Assembly (NCBI GenBank): GCA_036499395.1
Contig: DASYDW010000031.1
Span: forward strand, 1-64,000
Length of the DNA: 64,000 bases
Direction of reading: 5' to 3'
Source of the DNA: Pirellulales bacterium
GTDB taxonomy: Bacteria > Planctomycetota > Planctomycetia > Pirellulales > JACPPG01
Part shown: piece after piece, positions 16,449-23,880 of the stretch
Position numbering within the stretch: position 1 is the stretch's first letter
Layout of the letters: the number at the start of each line of letters is the position of its first letter
The notes under the pieces: model-generated
Told to the model about the DNA's origin: nothing
Databases searched by the model: none
The model's input: only the letters and a program-made list of their open reading frames with translations
Position numbers and translations under genes: made by a program

Positions 16449-17042
16449 ATGGACGAACGCAAGAGTCTCAAGCAGCGGCTGTGGGAAGACGTGAAGACGA
16501 TGGCGGCGCTATTCGCCTATCTGGCCGTCTTTCTCGGCGCCTTCACCACGTACAAGAGATTACTGCTGGCCGAGTACGGCGTGCCGTTTTTTGAATACGG
16601 CTGCGCGCTGGTCGAAGCACTGCTCTTGTCCAAGGTGATCGTTCTCGGGCGTGCTTTGCGCGTGGGCGAACGATTCACGCGTTCGCCGTTGGCCATGCCT
16701 GCCTTGTACAAGACGTTCTGCTTCTGCTTGCTGGTTTTGGCCATGACAATCGGTGAGCATTTCGTCGTGGGCTGGTGGCATGGTGAGAGCAGGTCGGCGC
16801 TCGTCGCGTCGCTGGCCAAAGAGGGCGTCTGGGAAATTCCCGCCCGCGTGCTGACCTGGTTCATCGCCTTCGTTCCGCTGTTTGCCTTCTTCGAAGTCGA
16901 CCGGGTGTTGGGCGAAGGGACACTGGTCAAATTGTTCTTTGCGGGTAACCGAGAGCGCACTGCTCCGGAACCCGTCATCCCGATGCGCGCGGCTCAGAAG
17001 CAAAAAGTCATACCGACAGCGCGCGTCAAGAACAGCGCCTGA
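16449..17042 (+). CDS. Four-helix membrane protein of unknown function
   Basis: From ATG at 16449 (MDERKSLKQR), with AAGGAA upstream, this is a 197-aa protein with hydrophobic segments at about residues 17-36, 46-63, 82-100 and 127-145. The C-terminal tail is basic and soluble (KQKVIPTARVKNSA). There are no recognised motifs. The frame extends to 16389 but lacks a ribosome site. It sits between a terminator and the tRNA-remnant repeat, and is probably monocistronic. Confidence 0.7.
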   Translation: MDERKSLKQRLWEDVKTMAALFAYLAVFLGAFTTYKRLLLAEYGVPFFEYGCALVEALLLSKVIVLGRALRVGERFTRSPLAMPALYKTFCFCLLVLAMTIGEHFVVGWWHGESRSALVASLAKEGVWEIPARVLTWFIAFVPLFAFFEVDRVLGEGTLVKLFFAGNRERTAPEPVIPMRAAQKQKVIPTARVKNSA

Positions 17043-17113
17043 ATCCTGCCGGGCGGGGAGCAATGCTCCCTCTACAGCCCCGGGCGGTGACAACACGTTC
17101 GTCCCGCCCTCTG

Positions 17114-17203
17114 GAGTCGCACGCGAATGATTCGCGGTCCGACGCGTCTCCCATTCTCGAAGTCCTTCGGACCTAATAGCGCCGCAAGGACTTGAACCCC
17201 GGC
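17114..17203 (-). repeat. Partial tRNA-Met 3' end plus downstream flank (duplicate)
   Basis: About 88 bases match 19525-19611 with only scattered differences. On the minus strand they include the T-arm and acceptor 3' half of tRNA-Met, a short hairpin, and a perfect palindrome CGCGAATGATTCGCG. The 5' half of the tRNA is absent: similarity stops at 17203. It is therefore a remnant and not a functional tRNA. The hairpin keeps its pairing through paired changes (GTCC-TTC-GGAC here, GCCT-TTC-GGGC at the other copy). Confidence 0.8.
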
Positions 17204-17421
17204 GCTGGCCTCGGGAAATCGAGCTAGTCGAGCAACAGATCACCAATTCGATAAACGCATGCCAATGTTGGACGACGATCGGAAACTCTCAAAATGTCAT
17301 TGATTACCGCCTCAGGACGGTAAACACTATAGAGCGACACTTCTAAGACCGCTTGTGTATGCGAAGCGACCCGCGACCAACGGCTATCATTCACACCTGA
17401 GGATCAATACTTGGACGGCCA

Positions 17422-19485
17422 GTGCGTCTCCGCCGAGGCGTCACCTGCTGGGGCCTCTATGCGCGCTGGCGCACCGTTGTGGCAGATGCAGCGCTTTTGG
17501 CGATGACGCTCGTGGCCTACGCTCCGGCCCTGACTGCGGGCTTTATTTGGAACGACCACGAGAACCTGGTTGCAAACCAAACGCTCATCTCGCGCGAAGG
17601 TCTGCGGCAGATTTGGTTGGTGCCGCAGGCGACCCAGCAGTACAGCCCGCTGACATGCACCAGCTATTGGATCGAGTATCGGCTGTGGGGGCTCGCGGCG
17701 TGGGGTTATCACTTGACGAGCATTCTTTTGCACGGCTTGGCTGCGGTTCTCGCATGGCGGTTGCTTGTGCGTTTGCAGGTCCCCGGCGCATGGTTTGCGG
17801 CAGCGCTGTTCGCCGTGCATCCGGTCGAGGTCGAGTCGATAGCGTGGATCAGTGAACGACAGAACGTGTTGAGCCTGTCGCTGGTTCTGTTGTCGATGCT
17901 CTGCTACTTGCGCTTTGCACCGGCCCGAACCGAAGATCGCATTGCTGAGATACCGGGCGCGGCCTCCTGGAGTTGGTACGCCCTGTCGTTCGGGTTGTTT
18001 GCGCTGGCGCTAACAGCCAACACCGTGGTGGTCACGATGCCGGCTGTGATGTTGGTGATCTACTGGTGGAAGCGGGGCCGGATCACGTTGCGCGATATTG
18101 CATGCATCGTGCCGTTTGTCGCGGTCGGGGTGGCGATGACATTGGTGACGTTGCGGATGGAAGGTCACCATCTTGGCACGCACGAAAAGGTTTGGTCTTT
18201 GCCCGCGGTCGAGCGATTCCTGCTGGCCGGCCGTGCGTTGTGGTTCTACGGCGAGAAACTCGTTTGGCCGCATCCGCTGATATTCTTCTATCCGCGCTGG
18301 ACACTCGATAGTCAGGCGTGGGGGCAATATCTGTGGCCGATCGCGGCGCTGGCCTTGCTTGCCGCAATATGGTTAGTGAAAGGTCGCATTGGTCGCGGAC
18401 TGTTTGCGGCGGTATTGATCTTTGTCGTCGTGCTGGCGCCAACCTTGGGTTTCTTCAATAATCGCTTCATGACGTACGCGTACGTCGCGGACCATTTCGA
18501 GTATCACGCCAGCCTGGCGATTCTTGCGGCAGCCGCGGCGATTGGTTCGCTGTGCTTCCGCCGCAATGCAAAGGCAGTGGGCTACATCTTCGCGGGCCTG
18601 CTGTTGCTGGGATTGGGCAGCTTGACTTTTCAGCAAACGTTTATTTACCACGACCTCGAAACGCTATACCGCGACACGATCGATAAAAACCCACGCGACA
18701 CGATTGCTCGTTCGAATCTGGCGGATCATTTCAACGCGCTTGGAAATCACGAAGAGGCCATCTGCCTGTTGCGAGGCGTTGTGCGCCTCGATCCGAACGA
18801 TCCCATGGCGCATATCAACCTGGGGCTGTTCTTGCTGATGACGGCCAATCCCGACAAACCTCAGCCAGAGCAGCTAGAAGAGACGGCCGGTTATCTGCGG
18901 CAGGGGATCGCGCTAGCGCAGGCCTCGCCGATGTCTACTCTCGACGAGCCACGCCTGCACTTTTATCTTTCCTACTGCCTGATGCAAATCGGATACAGCA
19001 TCGGGTTTCAACCGCAGTTGCTGGACGAGATCCTTGTTCATTTGAAAGAAGCTACGAGGCTCGATCCCGCTTATGTCGACGCGCATGTCAGCCTTGCTCT
19101 GGCACTGGTTGTGGCCGATCAACAAACCGAGGCGATTCAACATGCCGCATGGGCGCTAGAAATCGAGCCGCAAGGGATCGACAAATTACGCAACCAACTC
19201 GGGCCCGACCTGCTGGCCGAAGCACATTACGCGCGGGGCGGAGCGCTAGCCAGCAAAAACGAATTTGCCACGGCAGCGGATCACTTTCGAGCCGCCGTCG
19301 AGTTGCGACCTGACCACGACCGCGCGCGGAATAACTTGGGCGTGGCACTCATGCGACAGGGCAAAACTGACGAGGCGATCCGCTGGTTCGAAGAGGCGGT
19401 TCAGGGCGACCCTAAGTACACGGACGCAAAAACGAATCTGGAAAATGCACGCAAAGTGCAGGAACAACAGGGCACGACGAAGTAA
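17422..19485 (+). CDS. TMTC-like GT-C membrane glycosyltransferase with TPR repeats
   Basis: This 687-aa protein starts at GTG 17422. Residues 20-415 form a multi-pass membrane region with the GFIWNDHEN acidic motif in the first periplasmic loop and HPVEVESIAWISERQNVLS, which matches the TMTC/DUF1736 HPVHVEAVAW-R block. Residues 430-680 hold TPR units (for example AEAHYARGGALASKNEFATA and ARNNLGVALMRQGKTDEA). Families of this type transfer a sugar from a lipid carrier, in eukaryotes O-mannosylation. Here the acceptor is unknown. It is the only gene between the tRNA-Met gene and its partial copy. Confidence 0.8.
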   Translation: MRLRRGVTCWGLYARWRTVVADAALLAMTLVAYAPALTAGFIWNDHENLVANQTLISREGLRQIWLVPQATQQYSPLTCTSYWIEYRLWGLAAWGYHLTSILLHGLAAVLAWRLLVRLQVPGAWFAAALFAVHPVEVESIAWISERQNVLSLSLVLLSMLCYLRFAPARTEDRIAEIPGAASWSWYALSFGLFALALTANTVVVTMPAVMLVIYWWKRGRITLRDIACIVPFVAVGVAMTLVTLRMEGHHLGTHEKVWSLPAVERFLLAGRALWFYGEKLVWPHPLIFFYPRWTLDSQAWGQYLWPIAALALLAAIWLVKGRIGRGLFAAVLIFVVVLAPTLGFFNNRFMTYAYVADHFEYHASLAILAAAAAIGSLCFRRNAKAVGYIFAGLLLLGLGSLTFQQTFIYHDLETLYRDTIDKNPRDTIARSNLADHFNALGNHEEAICLLRGVVRLDPNDPMAHINLGLFLLMTANPDKPQPEQLEETAGYLRQGIALAQASPMSTLDEPRLHFYLSYCLMQIGYSIGFQPQLLDEILVHLKEATRLDPAYVDAHVSLALALVVADQQTEAIQHAAWALEIEPQGIDKLRNQLGPDLLAEAHYARGGALASKNEFATAADHFRAAVELRPDHDRARNNLGVALMRQGKTDEAIRWFEEAVQGDPKYTDAKTNLENARKVQEQQGTTK

Positions 19486-19524
19486 CGTCGGCCGAGCCCG
19501 GCCCTCTATCACGCCAGCAGTGGC

Positions 19525-19611
19525 GAGTCGCACGCGAATGATTCGCGGTTTGACGCAACTCCCATTCTCGAAGCCTTTCGGGCAATAGCGGCGCAGGGAC
19601 TCGAACCCCGG
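19525..19611 (-). repeat. tRNA-Met 3' end and downstream hairpins (parent copy)
   Basis: This is the counterpart of 17114-17203. It includes the last 26 bases of the intact tRNA-Met and 60 bases downstream, with a small GCC/GGC hairpin and the CGCGAATGATTCGCG palindrome. The two copies are 2.4 kb apart in direct orientation. Confidence 0.8.
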
Positions 19612-19659
19612 ACACGCGGATTATGATTCCGCTGCTCTAACCAACTGAGCTACGCCGCC
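19586..19659 (-). tRNA. tRNA-Met (CAT anticodon)
   Basis: The minus strand folds as a complete 74-nt cloverleaf. The acceptor GGCGGCG (5') pairs with CGCCGCT (one terminal G-U), the D arm contains GCTCAGTTGGTTAGAGC, the anticodon stem GCGGA/TCCGC encloses ATCATAA with anticodon CAT, and the T arm is CGGGG-TTCGAGT-CCCTG. The ATCATAA loop and D arm resemble elongator tRNA-Met of E. coli. CCA is not encoded. An isoleucine tRNA with lysidine-modified CAT is the alternative. Confidence 0.93.
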
Positions 19660-20309
19660 GTGGAACCCCCGAATCTAACCTACCGGGCGGGGGCGTCAAG
19701 GCGATCAGGGCGGCAACACCCTGTGCGGGGTCGCCAACGACAGGCTTGGGGTCCTCGGGACCATCCGAACGTCGGGAAATGTAGCGATCGAACAGGCACG
19801 CGCCGAACCTTGAATGGCGCCAATGGCATGACTTTGCAGTTCCTTAATTTCGCCCGCGTTTCCCGATAGTAAAACCATCCGCTGTCCAACCGAACCTGTC
19901 GGGAAAGCCGGCCTCGCTTAGCTTCTGGTGCGCGAATTGCTCTTTCGTTACTCGCGAACTTTGCCCCATTCGCATCGATTGTCTTGTGACTTGCGGTTTG
20001 TTTGCATTCTTGATGCGAAACGAGTTCGCGGGGGTAAGCGTAGCGTGACGACTCAAGGCTTCGATTTGTCGGGCAGGGGGCGGATCGAAGCCTGCGATGC
20101 CTTCGACGGAAGTCATTGCTGGGCGACGATCAGGAGAGCAACTTGCGACAGCGATGCCGCGAGGCGATCGCTTTGCGTTCAATCGAACTGATCGCTGGAC
20201 TGCCACAGGTGCTTCAGGTACCAGAACGCGTAGCTTGTTCCGCGGGCCGACAACCCTCAGAATCGGGGCCAAAGCACGACCGCGTTTTTATGCAGAAGGG
20301 CTGATGTTG
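19660..20309. other. 650-base region without a recognised gene
   Basis: The interval between tRNA-Met and kaiC holds short open frames in several phases, none with a ribosome site plus recognisable content. A reverse frame (19844-20272) and an in-frame upstream extension of kaiC (from 20097) were considered and not accepted. AGAAGGG at 20294-20300 is the likely ribosome-binding site for kaiC. Confidence 0.5.
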
Positions 20310-21815
20310 ATGACAGATGATTCGGATCAATGTGCCAGCAATCGTTCGGCGACAGGTATTCCGGGTCTCGACGATATCCTGCGTGGGGGGTTGACTCGGA
20401 ACCGGCTTTACCTGCTGGAAGGGGTGCCTGGCTCCGGAAAAACGACGCTAGCGATACAGTTCCTGTTGGAGGGGACCAAACGCGGTGAGCCGGTGCTGTA
20501 TGTGACCCTGTCGGAGTCTGAAGAGGAACTCCACGAGGTTGCCGCCTCGCACGGCTGGAACCTGGACGGGATTACGATCCGCGAACTAGTCGCTTCGGAA
20601 AACGTGCTGCGGCCGGATGAACAATACACGATGTTTCATCCGTCCGAGGTCGAATTGAGCGAGACGACGAAGACAATTCTGGCGGACGTGGAACGGATCA
20701 AGCCCACCCGCGTCGTTTTTGATTCGCTTTCGGAATTGCGATTGTTGGCGGCCAATCCGTTGCGCTACCGCCGCCAGATCCTGGCCTTGAAGCAGTTCTT
20801 CGCCGGTCGAAACTGCACGGTCTTGCTCTTAGATGACCTAACGAGCACGGATCGCGACCTGCAGGTGCAAAGCATCGCGCACGGCGTGTTGCGGTTGGAG
20901 CAGGTTAATCCCGAATACGGATCCGAGCGACGGCGGTTGCTGATCGTCAAGTACCGCGGCGTGCGTTTCCGGGGCGGTTACCACGATTACATCATTCGAC
21001 GTGGAGGGCTCGAGGTATTCCCACGGCTTGTGGCCAGCGAGCATCGCTCTCCACAGTTTATGGAAAAGCTTGGTAGTGGTATCGTCGAGTTGGACGCGTT
21101 GCTCGGCGGCGGCATCGAACGCGGAACCAGTACCCTGATGGTTGGCGCGCCGGGTTCGGGAAAGTCCTCGCTAGCGGCGCAATTTGTCACGTCGGCGGCA
21201 GAGCAGGGGTTGAACTCGGCCCTATTCATTTTCGATGAGAGCGCGAATACGTTATTGAGCCGGACCGCGGGACTGGGGATGGACCTGCAAAAGCATTTGG
21301 ATAATGGTCGCGTCACGATCCAGCAAGTCGATCCTGCCGAGTTGTCCCCCGGGGAATTTGCGCACACGATTCGTCGTGCCGTCGAGCAACAAAGCGCTGC
21401 GGTGATCGTGATTGACAGCTTGAATGGCTATCTCAACGCCATGCCCGACGAGCGTTTTTTGATTATTCAACTTCACGAGATGCTGACTTATCTTGGGCAG
21501 GTGGGAGTCGCCACGATTCTGATTGGCGCGCACCAGGGACTGATAGGCGGCCCCATGGTGTCGCCCGTGGACGCCAGTTATCTGGCCGATGCGGTCATTC
21601 TGCTGCGGTACTTCGAAGCCCAGGGTGAAGTGCGACAGGCCATTTCCGTTGTTAAGAAACGTGGTGGAGCGCACGAACGAACGATTCGAGAGTTCCATAT
21701 GAAGGCAGGGGGTATTCATGTCGGTGAGCCGTTGCGTAACTTCCGCGGCGTGCTTACCGGGGTCCCCACGATCGAGCCGAGTTCCACTCCGCAAAGGGAA
21801 GGAACCGGATCGTGA
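20310..21815 (+). CDS. kaiC: KaiC-family double-domain ATPase
   Basis: Starting at ATG 20310 (an ATG at 20304 is also possible; AGAAGGG ends at 20300 and its spacing favours 20310), this is 501 aa with two RecA-like KaiC domains. Walker A motifs are GVPGSGKTT at residue 38 and GAPGSGKSS at 279, with Walker B-like VVFDS and VIVIDS. The second domain ends in the KaiC block AISVVKKRGG..HERTIREF. By alignment the Synechococcus phosphosites S431/T432 correspond to S423/Y424. No kaiA or kaiB is nearby. The gene overlaps a histidine kinase by four bases, so the pair is probably a signalling unit and not a circadian oscillator. Confidence 0.9.
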   Translation: MTDDSDQCASNRSATGIPGLDDILRGGLTRNRLYLLEGVPGSGKTTLAIQFLLEGTKRGEPVLYVTLSESEEELHEVAASHGWNLDGITIRELVASENVLRPDEQYTMFHPSEVELSETTKTILADVERIKPTRVVFDSLSELRLLAANPLRYRRQILALKQFFAGRNCTVLLLDDLTSTDRDLQVQSIAHGVLRLEQVNPEYGSERRRLLIVKYRGVRFRGGYHDYIIRRGGLEVFPRLVASEHRSPQFMEKLGSGIVELDALLGGGIERGTSTLMVGAPGSGKSSLAAQFVTSAAEQGLNSALFIFDESANTLLSRTAGLGMDLQKHLDNGRVTIQQVDPAELSPGEFAHTIRRAVEQQSAAVIVIDSLNGYLNAMPDERFLIIQLHEMLTYLGQVGVATILIGAHQGLIGGPMVSPVDASYLADAVILLRYFEAQGEVRQAISVVKKRGGAHERTIREFHMKAGGIHVGEPLRNFRGVLTGVPTIEPSSTPQREGTGS

Positions 21816-23749
21816 CCGAAGGCGACCGAGAGGATCCCGAGCAGCGCATCCTGGTTCTTGCGCCCACGACCAAGGACGCGGCGTTGACCGAGGCGATCCT
21901 CGTTCAGGCGGGCATGGCGTGCGTCTGTTGCGCCACCCCGGAAGAGATTTGCCAGCAGTTGGACGTCGGCGCCGCGGCCGTCGTGCTGGCTGAAGAAGTG
22001 GTTGTCGAAAGTCGCATCGGCTGCCTTACCCAGTGGTTGAACCGTCAGCCGAAATGGTCCGATTTGCCGATAATTCTCATCGCCAGGCAGGGAGCCGATT
22101 CGGCCGCCGTGGCACGCTCGATCGAACTGCTCGGAAACGTAACGGTTCTCGAGCGACCGACACGCGTGGCCGCCCTGGTCAGCGTCCTTCGTACGGCACT
22201 GCGTGCCCGGCAACGGCAGTATCAAATACGCAATCAACTGACCCAGCAGGAACTGGCTCTTGAAACTCAATCGCGTCTAGGAGCCATCGTCGCATCATCA
22301 GACGACGCCATCATCAGCAAATCGTTGGAGGGAATCGTCGAAACATGGAACGCGGGCGCCGAGCGCGTGTTCGGGTACTCGGCTGAAGAAATGATCGGGC
22401 AATCGATCACGCGGCTGATTCCGCCGGAACGACAAGAGGAAGAGCCTGCTCTTTTGGAAAAGTTGCGTCGCGGCGAGCGCATCGAGCACCTGGAAACCGT
22501 GCGTGTGGCGAAGGATGGGCGGCGGCTGGATGTTTCCTTGACCGTTTCGCCGATTCGGAATTCCGCCGGCGCGGTTATTGGCGCATCGAAGGTCGCCCGC
22601 GACATCACGCAGCGCAAGCAGGCCGAGGCGGCTTTGCTCGAGGCTGATCGGCGCAAGGACGAGTTTCTGGCCACCCTGGCGCACGAGCTGCGCAATCCGC
22701 TCGCTCCGATTCGCAACTCGCTGCATATTCTGCGCATGAGCGGCGGAAATGACGCGACCGCCGACCGCGTGTACGACATGATGGACCGTCAGGTCAATCA
22801 GATGGTCCGCCTGGTGGATGACTTGATGGAGCTGTCGCGCATCACACGCGGACTAATCGAGTTGCGAAAAGAGGAAACCGACCTGGCGACCGTCCTGCGT
22901 AGCGCCATGGAAACCAGCAAGCCACTCATGATGGCCGCCGACCATCAACTCGCGATCACCATTCCACAGGAACCGATCAAGCTGTTCGGGGACGAGGTGC
23001 GACTCGGGCAGATATTCGCGAACCTGCTGAACAATGCCGCTAAATACACGAACCCCGGCGGCCAGATTTGGCTGACTGCTCGTCGCGACGGAGACGAGGT
23101 CGTGGTTTCTGTGCGCGACAACGGCATTGGAATATCGTCCGCGCTGCTGCCGAAAGTATTCGACATGTTCATGCAGGTCGACCGGTCGACAGATCGCGCT
23201 CAAGGGGGCTTAGGAATCGGCCTGACGCTTGTAAAACGTCTCACCGAAATGCACGGTGGCACGATCGTGGTGCACAGCGCAGGGGCAGGGCAAGGGAGCG
23301 AGTTTGTGGTGCGATTGCCCGTTGCGGCGTCGCAGCCCTACGACGCGGGAGTACCGTCGATTCGCCAAACGCCCGCCAGCTTGCCGCAGCGCCGGGTGCT
23401 CGTGGTCGATGACAACAAAGACTCGGCCACCAGCCTGGGAATGCTGTTAAAGTATCTCGGCAGCGAGGTGCAAGTCGCGCACGATGGAGCGACGGCCCTG
23501 GCAACGATCGAGGGCTTTCGGCCCGACGTCGTCTTGCTCGACCTCGGCATGCCTGGCATGGATGGATTCGAAGTTGCCCGGCGGATCCGCAACCGCGTGG
23601 ATTTCAACAATATCATGCTGATCGCATTAACCGGTTGGGGGCAGTCGGAAGATCGCGAACGAACGCGCAACGCCGGTTTCGACCATCATCTGGTGAAGCC
23701 GGCAGATATTACCGCCCTGCGATCATTGTTGACGGCCCGCGACGGGTAA
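21812..23749 (+). CDS. Hybrid PAS histidine kinase with C-terminal receiver
   Basis: This 645-aa protein starts at GTG 21812, overlapping the kaiC stop by four bases, with AGGGAAGGA upstream. Domains in order are: a receiver-like fold (residues 10-130) whose phospho-Asp position reads VVLAEEV and so lacks the aspartate; a coiled linker; PAS (155-270, with [20 protein letters not shown]); HisKA with H291 in HELRNPL; HATPase with the [10 protein letters not shown]-box and GGLGIGL; and a true receiver (530-642) with D577 in [10 protein letters not shown]. No membrane segment is seen, so it is cytoplasmic. Partnership with KaiC is inferred from the overlap. Confidence 0.92.
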   Translation: MTEGDREDPEQRILVLAPTTKDAALTEAILVQAGMACVCCATPEEICQQLDVGAAAVVLAEEVVVESRIGCLTQWLNRQPKWSDLPIILIARQGADSAAVARSIELLGNVTVLERPTRVAALVSVLRTALRARQRQYQIRNQLTQQELALETQSRLGAIVASSDDAIISKSLEGIVETWNAGAERVFGYSAEEMIGQSITRLIPPERQEEEPALLEKLRRGERIEHLETVRVAKDGRRLDVSLTVSPIRNSAGAVIGASKVARDITQRKQAEAALLEADRRKDEFLATLAHELRNPLAPIRNSLHILRMSGGNDATADRVYDMMDRQVNQMVRLVDDLMELSRITRGLIELRKEETDLATVLRSAMETSKPLMMAADHQLAITIPQEPIKLFGDEVRLGQIFANLLNNAAKYTNPGGQIWLTARRDGDEVVVSVRDNGIGISSALLPKVFDMFMQVDRSTDRAQGGLGIGLTLVKRLTEMHGGTIVVHSAGAGQGSEFVVRLPVAASQPYDAGVPSIRQTPASLPQRRVLVVDDNKDSATSLGMLLKYLGSEVQVAHDGATALATIEGFRPDVVLLDLGMPGMDGFEVARRIRNRVDFNNIMLIALTGWGQSEDRERTRNAGFDHHLVKPADITALRSLLTARDG

Positions 23750-23880
23750 TGCGGCAGTCTGCCGCGCGCGGGGACAAGCGCCCGGCGTCGCAACCGATGC
23801 TTGAATACGAACCCGCATGACGCTTCGTTGCATCGGAAATCGCCCGGCACTCCGGCCATGTAATTTCTTCGCATCACGGC

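Noticed and set aside
17114-17203. Second functional tRNA-Met
   Set aside because: Only the 3' third of the tRNA is present; the acceptor 5' strand, D arm and anticodon are missing.
17203-19586. Integrative element or prophage between the tRNA copies
   Set aside because: No integrase, excisionase or phage genes; only one gene is present, so it is reported as an att-like duplication and not as an element.
19844-20272. 142-codon reverse frame upstream of kaiC
   Set aside because: No ribosome site, signal or recognisable content; Arg/Pro-rich as expected for a random high-GC frame.
20310-21815. Functional KaiABC clock
   Set aside because: kaiA and kaiB are absent from the window and the aligned phosphosite pair is Ser-Tyr; called a KaiC-family ATPase only.
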